A DNA stretch of 12,973 nt, taken from positions 1 through 12,973 of the forward strand of contig CAYLOC010000081.1 of NCBI GenBank assembly GCA_964385195.1. The letters are read 5' to 3'. The DNA comes from CAYLOC01 sp964385195. Lineage in GTDB: Bacteria > Actinomycetota > Actinomycetes > Propionibacteriales > Nocardioidaceae. Each line of letters opens with the position of its first letter. Within the stretch, counting starts at the first letter, position 1. Below are positions 1 to 6,254 of the stretch, in pieces. The position numbers and the translations under genes were made by a program. The notes under the pieces are model-generated. The model saw nothing but the letters and a program-made list of their open reading frames with translations. It was not told the DNA's origin and ran no database searches.

Positions 1-11
1 GGGGATCGACG

Positions 12-17
12 TACGCT
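12..17 (+). promoter_or_regulatory. Candidate -10 box of guaB1 (leaderless start)
   Basis: TACGCT fits the actinobacterial -10 pattern TAnnnT and ends 6 nt before the GTG start of guaB1. There is no Shine-Dalgarno motif in the 5-12 nt before that GTG; the only purine-rich run is GGGGA at 1-5, too far away. If this is the -10 box, the transcript would begin at the G of GTG. The -35 region lies outside the window, so this is inference from spacing. Confidence 0.4.
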
Positions 18-23
18 GGCGCC

Positions 24-1481
24 GTGGAGTTTCTCAGCGGTAACGAGCCGGGGTATGACCTGACGTACTCCGACGTGTTCATGGTGCCGTCGCGTTCGGC
101 GGTCACCTCACGCCTGGACGTCGACCTCTCCACCCCGGACGGTGTCGGTACGACGATCCCGATCGTGGTCGCGAACATGACCGCGATCTCGGGACGCCGG
201 ATGGCCGAGACTGTCGCCCGGCGCGGTGGCCTGGCCGTGGTACCGCAGGACGTTCCCGCAGAGGTGATCGAGAGCGTGATCGCGCGGGTCAAGAGCCGGC
301 ACCCGGTCTTCGAGACCCCGATCACGGTCGGGACCGGGTCGGTCGTGGCGGAGGTGCTGTCGCTGCTCGGCAAGCGTGCCCACGGTGCTGCGGTCGTGGT
401 CGAGGGCGGCCGTCCCGTGGGCATCCTCACCGAGCGGGACTGCCTGGAGGTGGACCGGTTCAGCCCGGTTACCGACGTGATGACCACCGACATGGTGACG
501 ATCGCCGCGGACGCGGACCTGCACTCGGCGTACGACGTGCTGACGACCCACCACCTCGACGTCGCGCCGGTGCTCGACGGGGACCAGCTGCTCGGTGTCG
601 TGACCCGCAAGGGCATCCTGCGCTCCACGATCTACCAGCCCGCCGTCGACAGTGAGGGCAGGTTGCGGGTGGGCGCCGCGATCGGCATCAACGGAGACGT
701 GCAGGCCAAGGCCGAACAGGTGCTGCGTGCAGGAGCCGATGTCGTCGTGGTCGACACCGCCCACGGCCACCAGGAGCGGATGCTGCAGGCGCTCCCGTTG
801 GCGGTCACCGCCCGCGACAAGCACAAGGCGGAGACCGGGATCCGTGTTCCGGTGGTGGCCGGCAACGTCGTGTCGGCCAGCGGTGTCGGTGACCTGGCCG
901 AGGCCGGCGCTGACATCGTCAAGGTCGGCGTGGGGCCGGGTGCGATGTGTACGACGCGGATGATGACCGGCGTCGGACGGCCCCAGTTCTCCGCGGTCCT
1001 GGAGTGCGCCAAGGCGGCCGCGGACTCCGGCGCGCACGTCTGGGCCGACGGCGGCGTGAAGTACCCGCGCGACGTCGCGCTGGCCCTCGCCGCCGGTGCC
1101 GCGAGTGTGATGATCGGGTCCTGGTTCGCCGGAACCTACGAGAGTGCCGGTGACCTCGCCGGTGACGCCGACGGACGCCTGTACAAGGAAAGCTTCGGGA
1201 TGGCGTCCAAGCGCGCCGTCCGCAACCGGACCGCGGGACAGTCGGCGTTCGACCGGGCCCGGTCGTCGCTGTTCGAGGAGGGTATCTCGTCCTCGAAGAT
1301 GTACCTCGACCCCGTCCGACCAGGAGTGGAGGACCTCATCGACTCCATCGTTGCTGGGGTGCGCAGCTCGTTCACGTACGCCGGGGCGCGCTCGATCGCC
1401 GAGTTCCACGAGCGGGCGGTCGTCGGGGTGCAGAGTGCGGCCGGTTACGAGGAGGGCCGACCGCACGCGGAGTCCTGGTAG
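24..1481 (+). CDS. guaB1: GuaB1-family IMPDH-related protein, probable GMP reductase with CBS domains
   Basis: This is a 485-residue protein of the IMP dehydrogenase/GMP reductase TIM-barrel family. The N-terminus (YDLTYSDVFMVPSR) is typical of the actinobacterial GuaB1 branch. Two CBS motifs occupy about residues 95-205, inserted in the barrel. The substrate loop GVGPGAMCTTR carries the catalytic cysteine C309, followed by the phosphate-binding stretch WADGGVKYPRDVALALAAGA. I do not see the Arg-Tyr dyad that IMPDH uses in its mobile flap; the region reads RAVRNRTAGQSAF. That fits what is known of mycobacterial GuaB1, which reduces GMP to IMP with NADPH rather than oxidising IMP. The GTG start is chosen because the conserved N-terminus begins there. 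The SDR gene follows after 10 nt, with its ribosome site on the stop codon, so they are probably cotranscribed. Family membership is sure; the reductase assignment is inference. Confidence 0.93.
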   Translation: MEFLSGNEPGYDLTYSDVFMVPSRSAVTSRLDVDLSTPDGVGTTIPIVVANMTAISGRRMAETVARRGGLAVVPQDVPAEVIESVIARVKSRHPVFETPITVGTGSVVAEVLSLLGKRAHGAAVVVEGGRPVGILTERDCLEVDRFSPVTDVMTTDMVTIAADADLHSAYDVLTTHHLDVAPVLDGDQLLGVVTRKGILRSTIYQPAVDSEGRLRVGAAIGINGDVQAKAEQVLRAGADVVVVDTAHGHQERMLQALPLAVTARDKHKAETGIRVPVVAGNVVSASGVGDLAEAGADIVKVGVGPGAMCTTRMMTGVGRPQFSAVLECAKAAADSGAHVWADGGVKYPRDVALALAAGAASVMIGSWFAGTYESAGDLAGDADGRLYKESFGMASKRAVRNRTAGQSAFDRARSSLFEEGISSSKMYLDPVRPGVEDLIDSIVAGVRSSFTYAGARSIAEFHERAVVGVQSAAGYEEGRPHAESW

Positions 1482-1491
1482 GAGGAGCGCC

Positions 1492-2271
1492 ATGACCACG
1501 GTCGCGGTAGTAGGAGGCACGGGTACGGCGGGGCGTCGTGTCGTTGCCGAGGCGGTACGCCGGGGGCACGCGGTCCGGTCGTTGAGCCGGCACCTGCCGA
1601 CCGGGTCCCGTGTCCTTGACGGCGTGGACTACCGGCAGGGCAACACCGTGTCCGGCGAGGGTCTGGCGGCTGCGCTGGCAGACAGCGAGGTGCTCGTCGA
1701 CTGCGCCAACGGGATGGTCGGCCGGAACGCGGGGGCCCTGACCGCGGGTGCTTCGCGCCTGGCCGACGCCGCCCGCACGGCCGGTGTACGACGCATCGTG
1801 GTGCTGTCGATCGTCAACATCGAGCGGAGTACCAGCCGGTACTACCTGATCAAGCTGTCGCAGGAGCAGCGGTATCTGCGGGCCGGGCTGGACGTGGTCG
1901 TCGTCCGGGCGTCGCAGTTCCACGACCTGGTGGGTGGCCTGTTCGCCGCCAGTGCCCGAGTCGGGATCGTGCCCGCCCCGCCCGGCGTACACCTGCAACC
2001 GGTCGACACCCGGGACGTGGCGCGTGCGCTCCTCGACGCCGCGGACCCCGCGGTGGCGCCTGGATCGATCCGCGAGATCGTGGGGCCGGAGGTCCGTTCC
2101 GTTCGCGAGCTGGCCGAGGCATGGAAGCGGCACACGAGAAGCCGGGCGCGACTGGTCGCCGTACCGCTGCCGGGGGCGATGGGGGCGTTCATGCGGGCGG
2201 GGCATGCGGTGGTGCCGGACGCGCCGTGCGGCCAGATCACTTTCCAGGACTGGCTGCGGGACCCGGGCTGA
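1492..2271 (+). CDS. Atypical SDR / NmrA-like NAD(P)-binding protein
   Basis: The protein has 259 residues and a Rossmann fold. The dinucleotide motif GGTGTAG is at residues 8-14 after the first beta strand (TTVAVV), and SRH around residue 33 suggests NADP binding. A YxxxK pattern (Y117, K121) lies in SRYYLIKLSQEQRYL, followed by GLDVVVVRASQFHDL, characteristic of atypical SDRs close to NmrA and epimerase-like oxidoreductases. The substrate cannot be told. Ribosome site GGAGGAG at 1481-1487 overlaps the guaB1 stop and is ideally placed for the ATG, so translation is probably coupled. The last 35 nt overlap, tail to tail, the TetR gene on the other strand. Confidence 0.88.
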   Translation: MTTVAVVGGTGTAGRRVVAEAVRRGHAVRSLSRHLPTGSRVLDGVDYRQGNTVSGEGLAAALADSEVLVDCANGMVGRNAGALTAGASRLADAARTAGVRRIVVLSIVNIERSTSRYYLIKLSQEQRYLRAGLDVVVVRASQFHDLVGGLFAASARVGIVPAPPGVHLQPVDTRDVARALLDAADPAVAPGSIREIVGPEVRSVRELAEAWKRHTRSRARLVAVPLPGAMGAFMRAGHAVVPDAPCGQITFQDWLRDPG

Positions 2272-2830
2272 GCCGGCCCCCGGTCATCGCCGCATCGAGG
2301 GTGTCCAGTAGCCAGGTGAAGCTCGCCTCGACCGGACGGGCCATCGCGAAGCCGTCGCGCTGGTGCAGCCCGATAAAGCCGTCCACTGCGGCACGGAGGC
2401 TCCGGGTGGCGTCGACGAGTGCGTCGTCGGCCAGGTCGTAGCCGGCGAGTACGTCGAACACCACCTGGACCGCGTCGGCGCTCGCCTGCTGGTCGTCGGG
2501 GTCGTCCCCTGGTGCGGCCTGCGCTGCCGCGTAGGCACCGGGGTGCGCGTAGGCCCACTCCCACAGGGCAGTGGCCAGCGCCCGCAGCGCGTCGCCGCGC
2601 GCCTTTCCGACGGTGGCCCGGGTCAGCACCGTGGTCATCTCCCGCTTCGCCCGCACGGCAAGGTGGAGCCGCAGGTCTGCAAGGCCGTCCACGTGCTTGT
2701 ACAGGCTCGGCACCCGGACACCGAGGCGGTCGGCGACCGCGACCAGCGTCAGTTGCGCCAGCCCGACCTCGTCCGCTACGGCGCCGGCCTCCTCGACCAC
2801 CCGTTCGGTGGTGAGCCCGGCCCTAGTCAC
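2237..2830 (-). CDS. TetR-family transcriptional regulator (WHG-type C-domain)
   Basis: A 197-residue TetR regulator. The helix-turn-helix is at about residues 26-50 (LTLVAVADRLGVRVPSLYKHV), followed by the GLADLRLHLAVRA linker helix. The C-terminal part (WEWAYAHPGAYAA, then VDGFIGLHQRDGF) resembles the WHG-type ligand domain. The start is GTG at 2830, inside the hydrolase stop region: GTGACTAG gives an 8-nt overlap, so hydrolase and regulator are almost certainly one transcript with coupled translation. The tail (RLSPGPAASPGK) runs 35 nt into the 3' end of the convergent SDR gene and is probably not conserved. It likely represses its own operon through the inverted repeat at 3645-3671. Ligand unknown; the hydrolase substrate or a related ester is a reasonable guess. 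Confidence 0.9.
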   Translation of the reverse strand: MTRAGLTTERVVEEAGAVADEVGLAQLTLVAVADRLGVRVPSLYKHVDGLADLRLHLAVRAKREMTTVLTRATVGKARGDALRALATALWEWAYAHPGAYAAAQAAPGDDPDDQQASADAVQVVFDVLAGYDLADDALVDATRSLRAAVDGFIGLHQRDGFAMARPVEASFTWLLDTLDAAMTGGRLSPGPAASPGK

Positions 2831-3641
2831 TGCGCAGGGCCCGGTGAACGAAGTCGACCACGGCCGGCCCGACGACCTCCGGTCGTTGTGACTGGGGATA
2901 GTGGCCGGTCTCGGGAACGATCAGGACCTCGCCCCCCAGTGCGTCGGCCACCCACCGTGCCTCCGCGCGAGGGTCGGGGAAGTCGGGGTCGCGGTCACCC
3001 ATCACCACCAGGGTCGGAGCGTGGACGTCGGGCAGCGCTGCCTCCGCAGGCTCGTGGGAGGTGCGGGTGGTTCGGGAGAACGCCTCGGTGTGGCCGGGCG
3101 CGGCCATGGCCTTCATGATCGCGGCTCGGTGCTCGGCGAAATCCGGGCCGCGGATCCCGGCGTACAGATTGGGCAGGTACATCCGCCAGACCTGACGGGC
3201 CCACCACGGCGCCATCGCCACTCGCATCAGCGCCTTGGCGACGGCACCGGTGGGAGGGTTGCGGACAAACGGCCCGAGCAGCACCAGCCCGCTCACGGAC
3301 TTCGGTGCCCGGGCGGCGGCGATGACCGCAGCCGCGGCGCCCATGGAGTTGCCGACGATCACCGCCGGACGGTGCAGGTGGTCCAGCAGCGCCAGGATGT
3401 CGTCGGCAGCCGCCTCGTCGTCGTACGCCGAGAAGGTCGCGTCGCTGTCCCCGTGGCCGCGCAGGTCCACGGTGGCGACGGAGTACCCGGCCTCGACCAG
3501 GTACGGCGTCAGGTGCCGGTAGGTCGAGCGGATGTCGCCCATGCCGGGAATGCACAGCACCAGGGGGCCGTCGCCGCAGAGGTCGTAGGCAACGTGTCCC
3601 TCGGGACGAGGGAGGTACTCGGTAGGGGTACTTACTGCCAT
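2823..3641 (-). CDS. Alpha/beta-fold hydrolase
   Basis: A 272-residue cytosolic alpha/beta hydrolase. It shows the oxyanion-hole segment CIPGMGD (30-36), strand-4 motif VDLRGHGDS (58-66), nucleophile elbow GNSMG with S99, acid in GDRDPDFP (probably D218), and catalytic histidine H247 in ETGHYPQ. A short cap region follows the elbow (about 130-190). Length and motif order match the esterase/haloperoxidase-like branch; the substrate cannot be read. It is the first gene of a two-gene unit with the TetR regulator. The ATG at 3641 has no proper Shine-Dalgarno (AAGGG is only 2 nt away) but sits 7 nt after a good -10 box, suggesting a leaderless message. Confidence 0.92.
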   Translation of the reverse strand: MAVSTPTEYLPRPEGHVAYDLCGDGPLVLCIPGMGDIRSTYRHLTPYLVEAGYSVATVDLRGHGDSDATFSAYDDEAAADDILALLDHLHRPAVIVGNSMGAAAAVIAAARAPKSVSGLVLLGPFVRNPPTGAVAKALMRVAMAPWWARQVWRMYLPNLYAGIRGPDFAEHRAAIMKAMAAPGHTEAFSRTTRTSHEPAEAALPDVHAPTLVVMGDRDPDFPDPRAEARWVADALGGEVLIVPETGHYPQSQRPEVVGPAVVDFVHRALRSD

Positions 3642-3677
3642 AGCCCTTAGGCTAAGGATATTAGCCTAAGGATGCAA
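3642..3677 (-). promoter_or_regulatory. Hydrolase-tetR promoter with overlapping TetR-type operator
   Basis: Read on the minus strand, -35 TTGCAT (3677-3672), a 17-bp spacer and -10 TAGCCT (3654-3649) lie 7 nt before the hydrolase ATG. Across the spacer and -10 lies a perfect inverted repeat: CCTTAGGCTAA at 3645-3655 and TTAGCCTAAGG at 3661-3671, 11-bp arms with a 5-bp spacer. Each arm is itself a near-palindrome around TTAGSCTAA, so two dimers could bind side by side. A regulator bound here would block RNA polymerase. The TetR encoded by the second gene is the obvious candidate. Sequence facts are certain; the binding partner is inferred. Confidence 0.8.
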
Positions 3678-3690
3678 GTCCGCGGGTGTT

Positions 3691-3720
3691 CCCGGATGAT
3701 CCCGGATGATCCCGGATGAT
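3691..3720. repeat. Three exact tandem copies of a 10-bp unit
   Basis: CCCGGATGAT occurs three times without interruption between the vapC stop and the hydrolase promoter. Each unit junction holds the small dyad GGAT-n-ATCC. The 10-bp period places every copy on the same face of the helix. It may be a simple slippage repeat, a weak bidirectional hairpin after vapC, or an array of protein sites upstream of the hydrolase promoter (it ends 14 bp from the -35 box). Confidence 0.85.
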
Positions 3721-3738
3721 CGATGGGGCTGGTGGTGA

Positions 3739-4170
3739 TCACGCGCTGATCGGGTCGAACCATCGCAGCTCCTCGAACCGGGCGAAACCGCTGTTGGTGC
3801 TGGCCAGTTCGAGGCCGTGTTCCAGGGCCAGGGCTGCCAACTCTGCGTCAGGGACGTCGTTGGCGCCGAGCCCGGGCACGGCCAGGCATCGGCCCACTGT
3901 CGTGCGATGGCCACGGGTGGGCTCCGGAGTCCAGGCCGGCTCTGCATCCAGCCAGGCTTCGACCTGCGCCCAGGCCTCCGTGATCGGCTCCGGCTCGCTG
4001 AATACCCGCGGGTTGGAGACCAGCCGGACGAAGGCGAGCAGGCTGGCCCACGGCAGCCCTATCCGTGCGGTGCCCGACAGCTGCTCCTCGAGCCAGCCTC
4101 GTGCGCGCTCATGCTGGGGGAAAGTGGATACGTGTGCGTAGACCAGCAGGTTGGCGTCCACCAAGATCAA
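3739..4170 (-). CDS. vapC: PIN-domain ribonuclease toxin, VapC family
   Basis: A 143-residue PIN-domain protein. The first acidic residue is D5 in MILVDANLLVYA, and the later pair D105/D108 sits in NDVPDAELAALALEHG; the end STNSGFARFEELRWFDP is typical of the mycobacterial-type VapC subfamily. VapC toxins cleave tRNA or rRNA with Mg2+ bound by these acids. Two usual acidic positions differ: LPWASLLAF lacks a Glu after the Trp, and N126 stands where Asp (TDxxF) is common. Subfamily variation or reduced activity are both possible. The start is TTG at 4170, fixed by the family N-terminus; it overlaps the vapB stop as TTGA, so toxin synthesis should depend on vapB translation. Confidence 0.88.
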   Translation of the reverse strand: MILVDANLLVYAHVSTFPQHERARGWLEEQLSGTARIGLPWASLLAFVRLVSNPRVFSEPEPITEAWAQVEAWLDAEPAWTPEPTRGHRTTVGRCLAVPGLGANDVPDAELAALALEHGLELASTNSGFARFEELRWFDPISA

Positions 4171-4418
4171 CGGTGCTGCTCACCCTCGACCAGCGCGAGC
4201 GTCTCACTGACGTCGTCGACGGTCGGTAGCCGTGCGCGGCCGAGCGCCACCGGGCGCGTGAATGGTCCGTTTCGGCGTGGTGCGGCCGCCTCGTCGCAAT
4301 GCCGCAGGCCGGCACGGAGGACGTCGTTGACCAGCTGCTTGAAGGGAACGTCACCGCGGTCGCGCAGTTGCTCCAACTGGGCGGCTACGTCGTCATCCAG
4401 GCTCAGCGTTGTCCTCAT
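4167..4418 (-). CDS. vapB: VapB-family antitoxin (ribbon-helix-helix)
   Basis: An 83-residue protein beginning MRTTLSLDDDVAAQLEQLRD, a classic ribbon-helix-helix strand and first helix, followed by VPFKQLVNDVLRAGLRH as the second helix. The C-terminal half (FTRPVALGRARLPTVDDVSE) is the expected flexible toxin-binding segment. The gene precedes vapC with a 4-nt overlap, the standard antitoxin-first order. The ATG at 4418 has no Shine-Dalgarno but stands 7 nt after TATGCT, so the message may be leaderless. It should neutralise the PIN toxin and autoregulate the promoter through the CATCAA/TTGATG repeats upstream. Confidence 0.87.
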   Translation of the reverse strand: MRTTLSLDDDVAAQLEQLRDRGDVPFKQLVNDVLRAGLRHCDEAAAPRRNGPFTRPVALGRARLPTVDDVSETLALVEGEQHR

Positions 4419-4452
4419 GCATCAAAGCATAGCATAGTTGATGACTTGATGC
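4419..4452 (-). promoter_or_regulatory. vapBC promoter and candidate RHH operator
   Basis: This AT-rich patch stands out from its GC-rich surroundings. On the minus strand TATGCT occurs twice in overlapping register (4436-4431 and 4431-4426); the nearer copy ends 7 nt before the vapB ATG. GCATCAA (4419-4425) and TTGATGC (4446-4452) form a 7-bp inverted repeat flanking the -10 region, and another TTGATG lies at 4438-4443. Three copies of a hexamer around the -10 fit autoregulation by a ribbon-helix-helix antitoxin. No good -35 box is visible. Confidence 0.6.
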
Positions 4453-4575
4453 GTTTGTATCTGGCGGAGATTAGTTTGTGGGGATCGTCGCACGGTGCCC
4501 CGGGGGCCGTGCATGTCCGTGATCCTTGGGGTGGGGAAGTCCTGCACGCCATAGCGGGCCAGATCTTCCCCAACC

Positions 4576-5096
4576 TCACCGAGATGTCGTATGCAAGAAC
4601 TGCACCAGCCGCGGCCACTCCTTGGCGAGTGCGACCTGGTTCGCGTTGGGGCGGCACCCTGCCAACGATCCGTCACGGGACGACACCGGATGGAACGCCG
4701 AGGATGGCGCCGTAGACGAGTCCGGGATAGTGCACCGCGACCAGTTGAGCCGCCTCGCTCCCCCGTGAAACACCGAACTCCCGGGGTCACCTGCCGCCGG
4801 AAGGTCGCCCCCTGCCAGGGTCGTGCCACCTTCGGCATCGATACCTTGGTGGAAGGCCTGCGTCTTCGACCACCAGTAGCGAGCGCTTCTCGCCGGCTTC
4901 GGTTCCAGTGTCTCGATCAGGCCCATGCCGTTGACGCCCTGTAGGAGCCGCCGAGTGCTTTGGCGTGATCGAGGTTGAGCGTGCCGTCGTCAGTGGGGCA
5001 GAACCGGGCCTTGGCCGACCAGTGGATGCCGTGGGCGTCGGTGGAGGTCCGCCGCACCGTGTCCCGTGTACCGCCGGAGCCACCGCCGCATCCGTC
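4576..5096 (-). pseudogene. Remnant of acyl-CoA thioesterase / BAAT-family gene, frameshifted and internally deleted
   Basis: No intact gene lies between vapB and galK, but minus-strand frames hold pieces of one family in correct order. Piece 1 (about 5060-4941) reads TDAHGIHWSAKARF and DHAKALGGSYR, like the N-terminal domain of acyl-CoA thioesterase/bile-acid-CoA acyltransferase (BAAT) proteins. After a one-base shift near 4940 it continues as GVNGMGLIETLEP and RYWWSK (to about 4800). Piece 3, in another frame (4777-4673), is FGVSRGSEAAQLVAVHYPG and GAILGVPSGVV: the nucleophile elbow GVSRG, with Ser at 4768-4766. The end (about 4660-4576) reads ANQVALAKEWPRLVQFL, the usual C-terminal helix. 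Full-length relatives have about 400 residues; only about 170 codons remain, so the start, a segment before the elbow and the acid/His region are lost. This is decay, not a single sequencing error. Confidence 0.75.
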
Positions 5097-5124
5097 TCAC
5101 CTCCAGCCGGACCCGCTGTGGGTC

Positions 5125-6210
5125 TCAGCGTGACACGCGATGCGCGCCGTCGCCGGCCGAGGCGGTCCAGACGTGAGGCGCTATCCACCCTGCGTCGGCG
5201 AAGGCTGCCACGACGGCCCCGGTCACCCGCTCGACGTCGTCCCGGCGGAGCAGGACGATCGCGCTGCCGCCGAAGCCGCCGCCGGTCATCCGTGCTCCGA
5301 GCGCCCCGGCCGCCATGGCGGTGTCCACCACCGCATCCAGCTCGGCGGACGAGACCTCGAAGTCCTCGGCCAGCGACTGGTGGGAGGCGGTGAGGAACGC
5401 TCCGGCCTGCTCGGGGTGGCCCGCCCGGAGCAGCGCCACCACCGCGCGGACCCGGTCGATCTCGCTGACGACGTGGTGGGCCCGCCGCCGCAGCACGGGG
5501 TCCGGCAGTCGTTGGACGGCTTCCAGCGTGGCGTCCCGCAGTGCCGGTACGTCGAGGGCGGCCGCCGCCTGCTCGCACTCACGCTGGCGCTGGGCGTAGC
5601 CGCCGTCGGTCAGCGCGTGGTGGGCGCGGGTGTCGACCACCAGCAGCCGCAGCCCGGCGTCATCCAGCGCCAGCGGAACCTGCTCGGTGGCGTTGCTGCG
5701 GCAGTCCAGCAGCAGGGCGTGCCCGGCACGGCACAGCAGCGACGCTGCCTGGTCCATGCCGCCGTTGGGGAGGCCGACGTAGTCGTTCTCCGCGCGACGG
5801 GTGGCGGCCACCAGGGCGGCGCGGTCCAGACCCAGGTCGAGCTCGTCGTTGACCGCCGTGGCGACCGAGCACTCCAGCGCCGCCGAGGAGGACAACCCCG
5901 CCCCGGCGGGGACATCGCTGTGGATCGCGATCGCCATCCCGGGAAGCGGAGTGGTTCCCGGTGTCATGGCCCACACCACCCCGGCGACATACGCCGCCCA
6001 GCCCTTGACGTCCCCCGGCTCGGTGTCGGCCGCGAACTCCGCCTGGCCCTGCTGCGCAGACGACCGCACGACGACCTGCCCGCCGCCGGTCCGGCGTACC
6101 GTCGCCGACGTCGCCATCGGCAGCGCGAACGGCAGCACGAGACCGTCGTTGTAGTCGACGTGCTCACCGATCAGGTTGACGCGTCCCGGTGCTCGCCAGG
6201 TCGTTGGCAT
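5125..6210 (-). CDS. galK: Galactokinase
   Basis: A GHMP-superfamily kinase that phosphorylates galactose to galactose-1-phosphate with ATP, the first Leloir step. All three family motifs are present (numbering from the alternative ATG at 6219; subtract 3 for this start): the galactokinase signature GRVNLIGEHVDYNDG (12-26), the ATP loop PAGAGLSSSAALE (about 103-115) and MTGGGFGGS (311-319). The catalytic Asp is D156 in GGMDQAA. I prefer the ATG at 6210 (361 residues) because CAGAAT lies 7 nt before it and MPTTWRAPGRVN matches the usual compact N-terminus; starting at 6219 would add MGC. No galT or galE lies nearby, so it is an orphan within this window. It is divergent from the phosphoribosyltransferase gene. 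Confidence 0.94.
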   Translation of the reverse strand: MPTTWRAPGRVNLIGEHVDYNDGLVLPFALPMATSATVRRTGGGQVVVRSSAQQGQAEFAADTEPGDVKGWAAYVAGVVWAMTPGTTPLPGMAIAIHSDVPAGAGLSSSAALECSVATAVNDELDLGLDRAALVAATRRAENDYVGLPNGGMDQAASLLCRAGHALLLDCRSNATEQVPLALDDAGLRLLVVDTRAHHALTDGGYAQRQRECEQAAAALDVPALRDATLEAVQRLPDPVLRRRAHHVVSEIDRVRAVVALLRAGHPEQAGAFLTASHQSLAEDFEVSSAELDAVVDTAMAAGALGARMTGGGFGGSAIVLLRRDDVERVTGAVVAAFADAGWIAPHVWTASAGDGAHRVSR

Positions 6211-6254
6211 GCACCCCATTCTGCCGGTCGGCGCGGACCTCTTACTGTGGTGGC
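6211..6254. promoter_or_regulatory. Divergent galK / phosphoribosyltransferase promoter region
   Basis: Only 44 bp separate the two start codons. On the plus strand TACTGT (6243-6248) ends 6 nt before the GTG of the phosphoribosyltransferase. On the minus strand CAGAAT (6223-6218) ends 7 nt before the galK ATG at 6210. Neither start has a clear Shine-Dalgarno. No strong -35 boxes are visible, and I see no convincing operator. Back-to-back leaderless promoters are the simplest reading. Confidence 0.4.

Noticed and set aside
108..1520. Long open frame (470 codons) antisense to guaB1
   Set aside because: It mirrors guaB1, is rich in Arg, Gly, His and Asp as expected from reversed GC-rich codons, and shows no domain. 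The sense strand has a complete, motif-bearing protein.
3691..3720. Triple repeat as a CRISPR array
   Set aside because: Units are 10 bp and directly adjacent with no spacers; no cas genes are present.
4422..4838. Open frame of 138 codons on the minus strand, partly protein-like (DLARYGVQDFPTPRITD)
   Set aside because: It cuts across the thioesterase remnant in a third frame. The protein-like stretch near 4500-4570 may be another decayed fragment, but I could not assign it to a family.
4673..4941. Frameshifts in the thioesterase remnant as sequencing errors
   Set aside because: Even with frames corrected, the segment before the nucleophile elbow and the acid/histidine region are absent, so the gene is truly broken.
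6189..6254. Upstream in-frame ATG start (6189) for the phosphoribosyltransferase
   Set aside because: The added 22 residues (MLARSLACTPFC and on) are antisense to the start of galK, do not resemble the family, and no ribosome site precedes that ATG.
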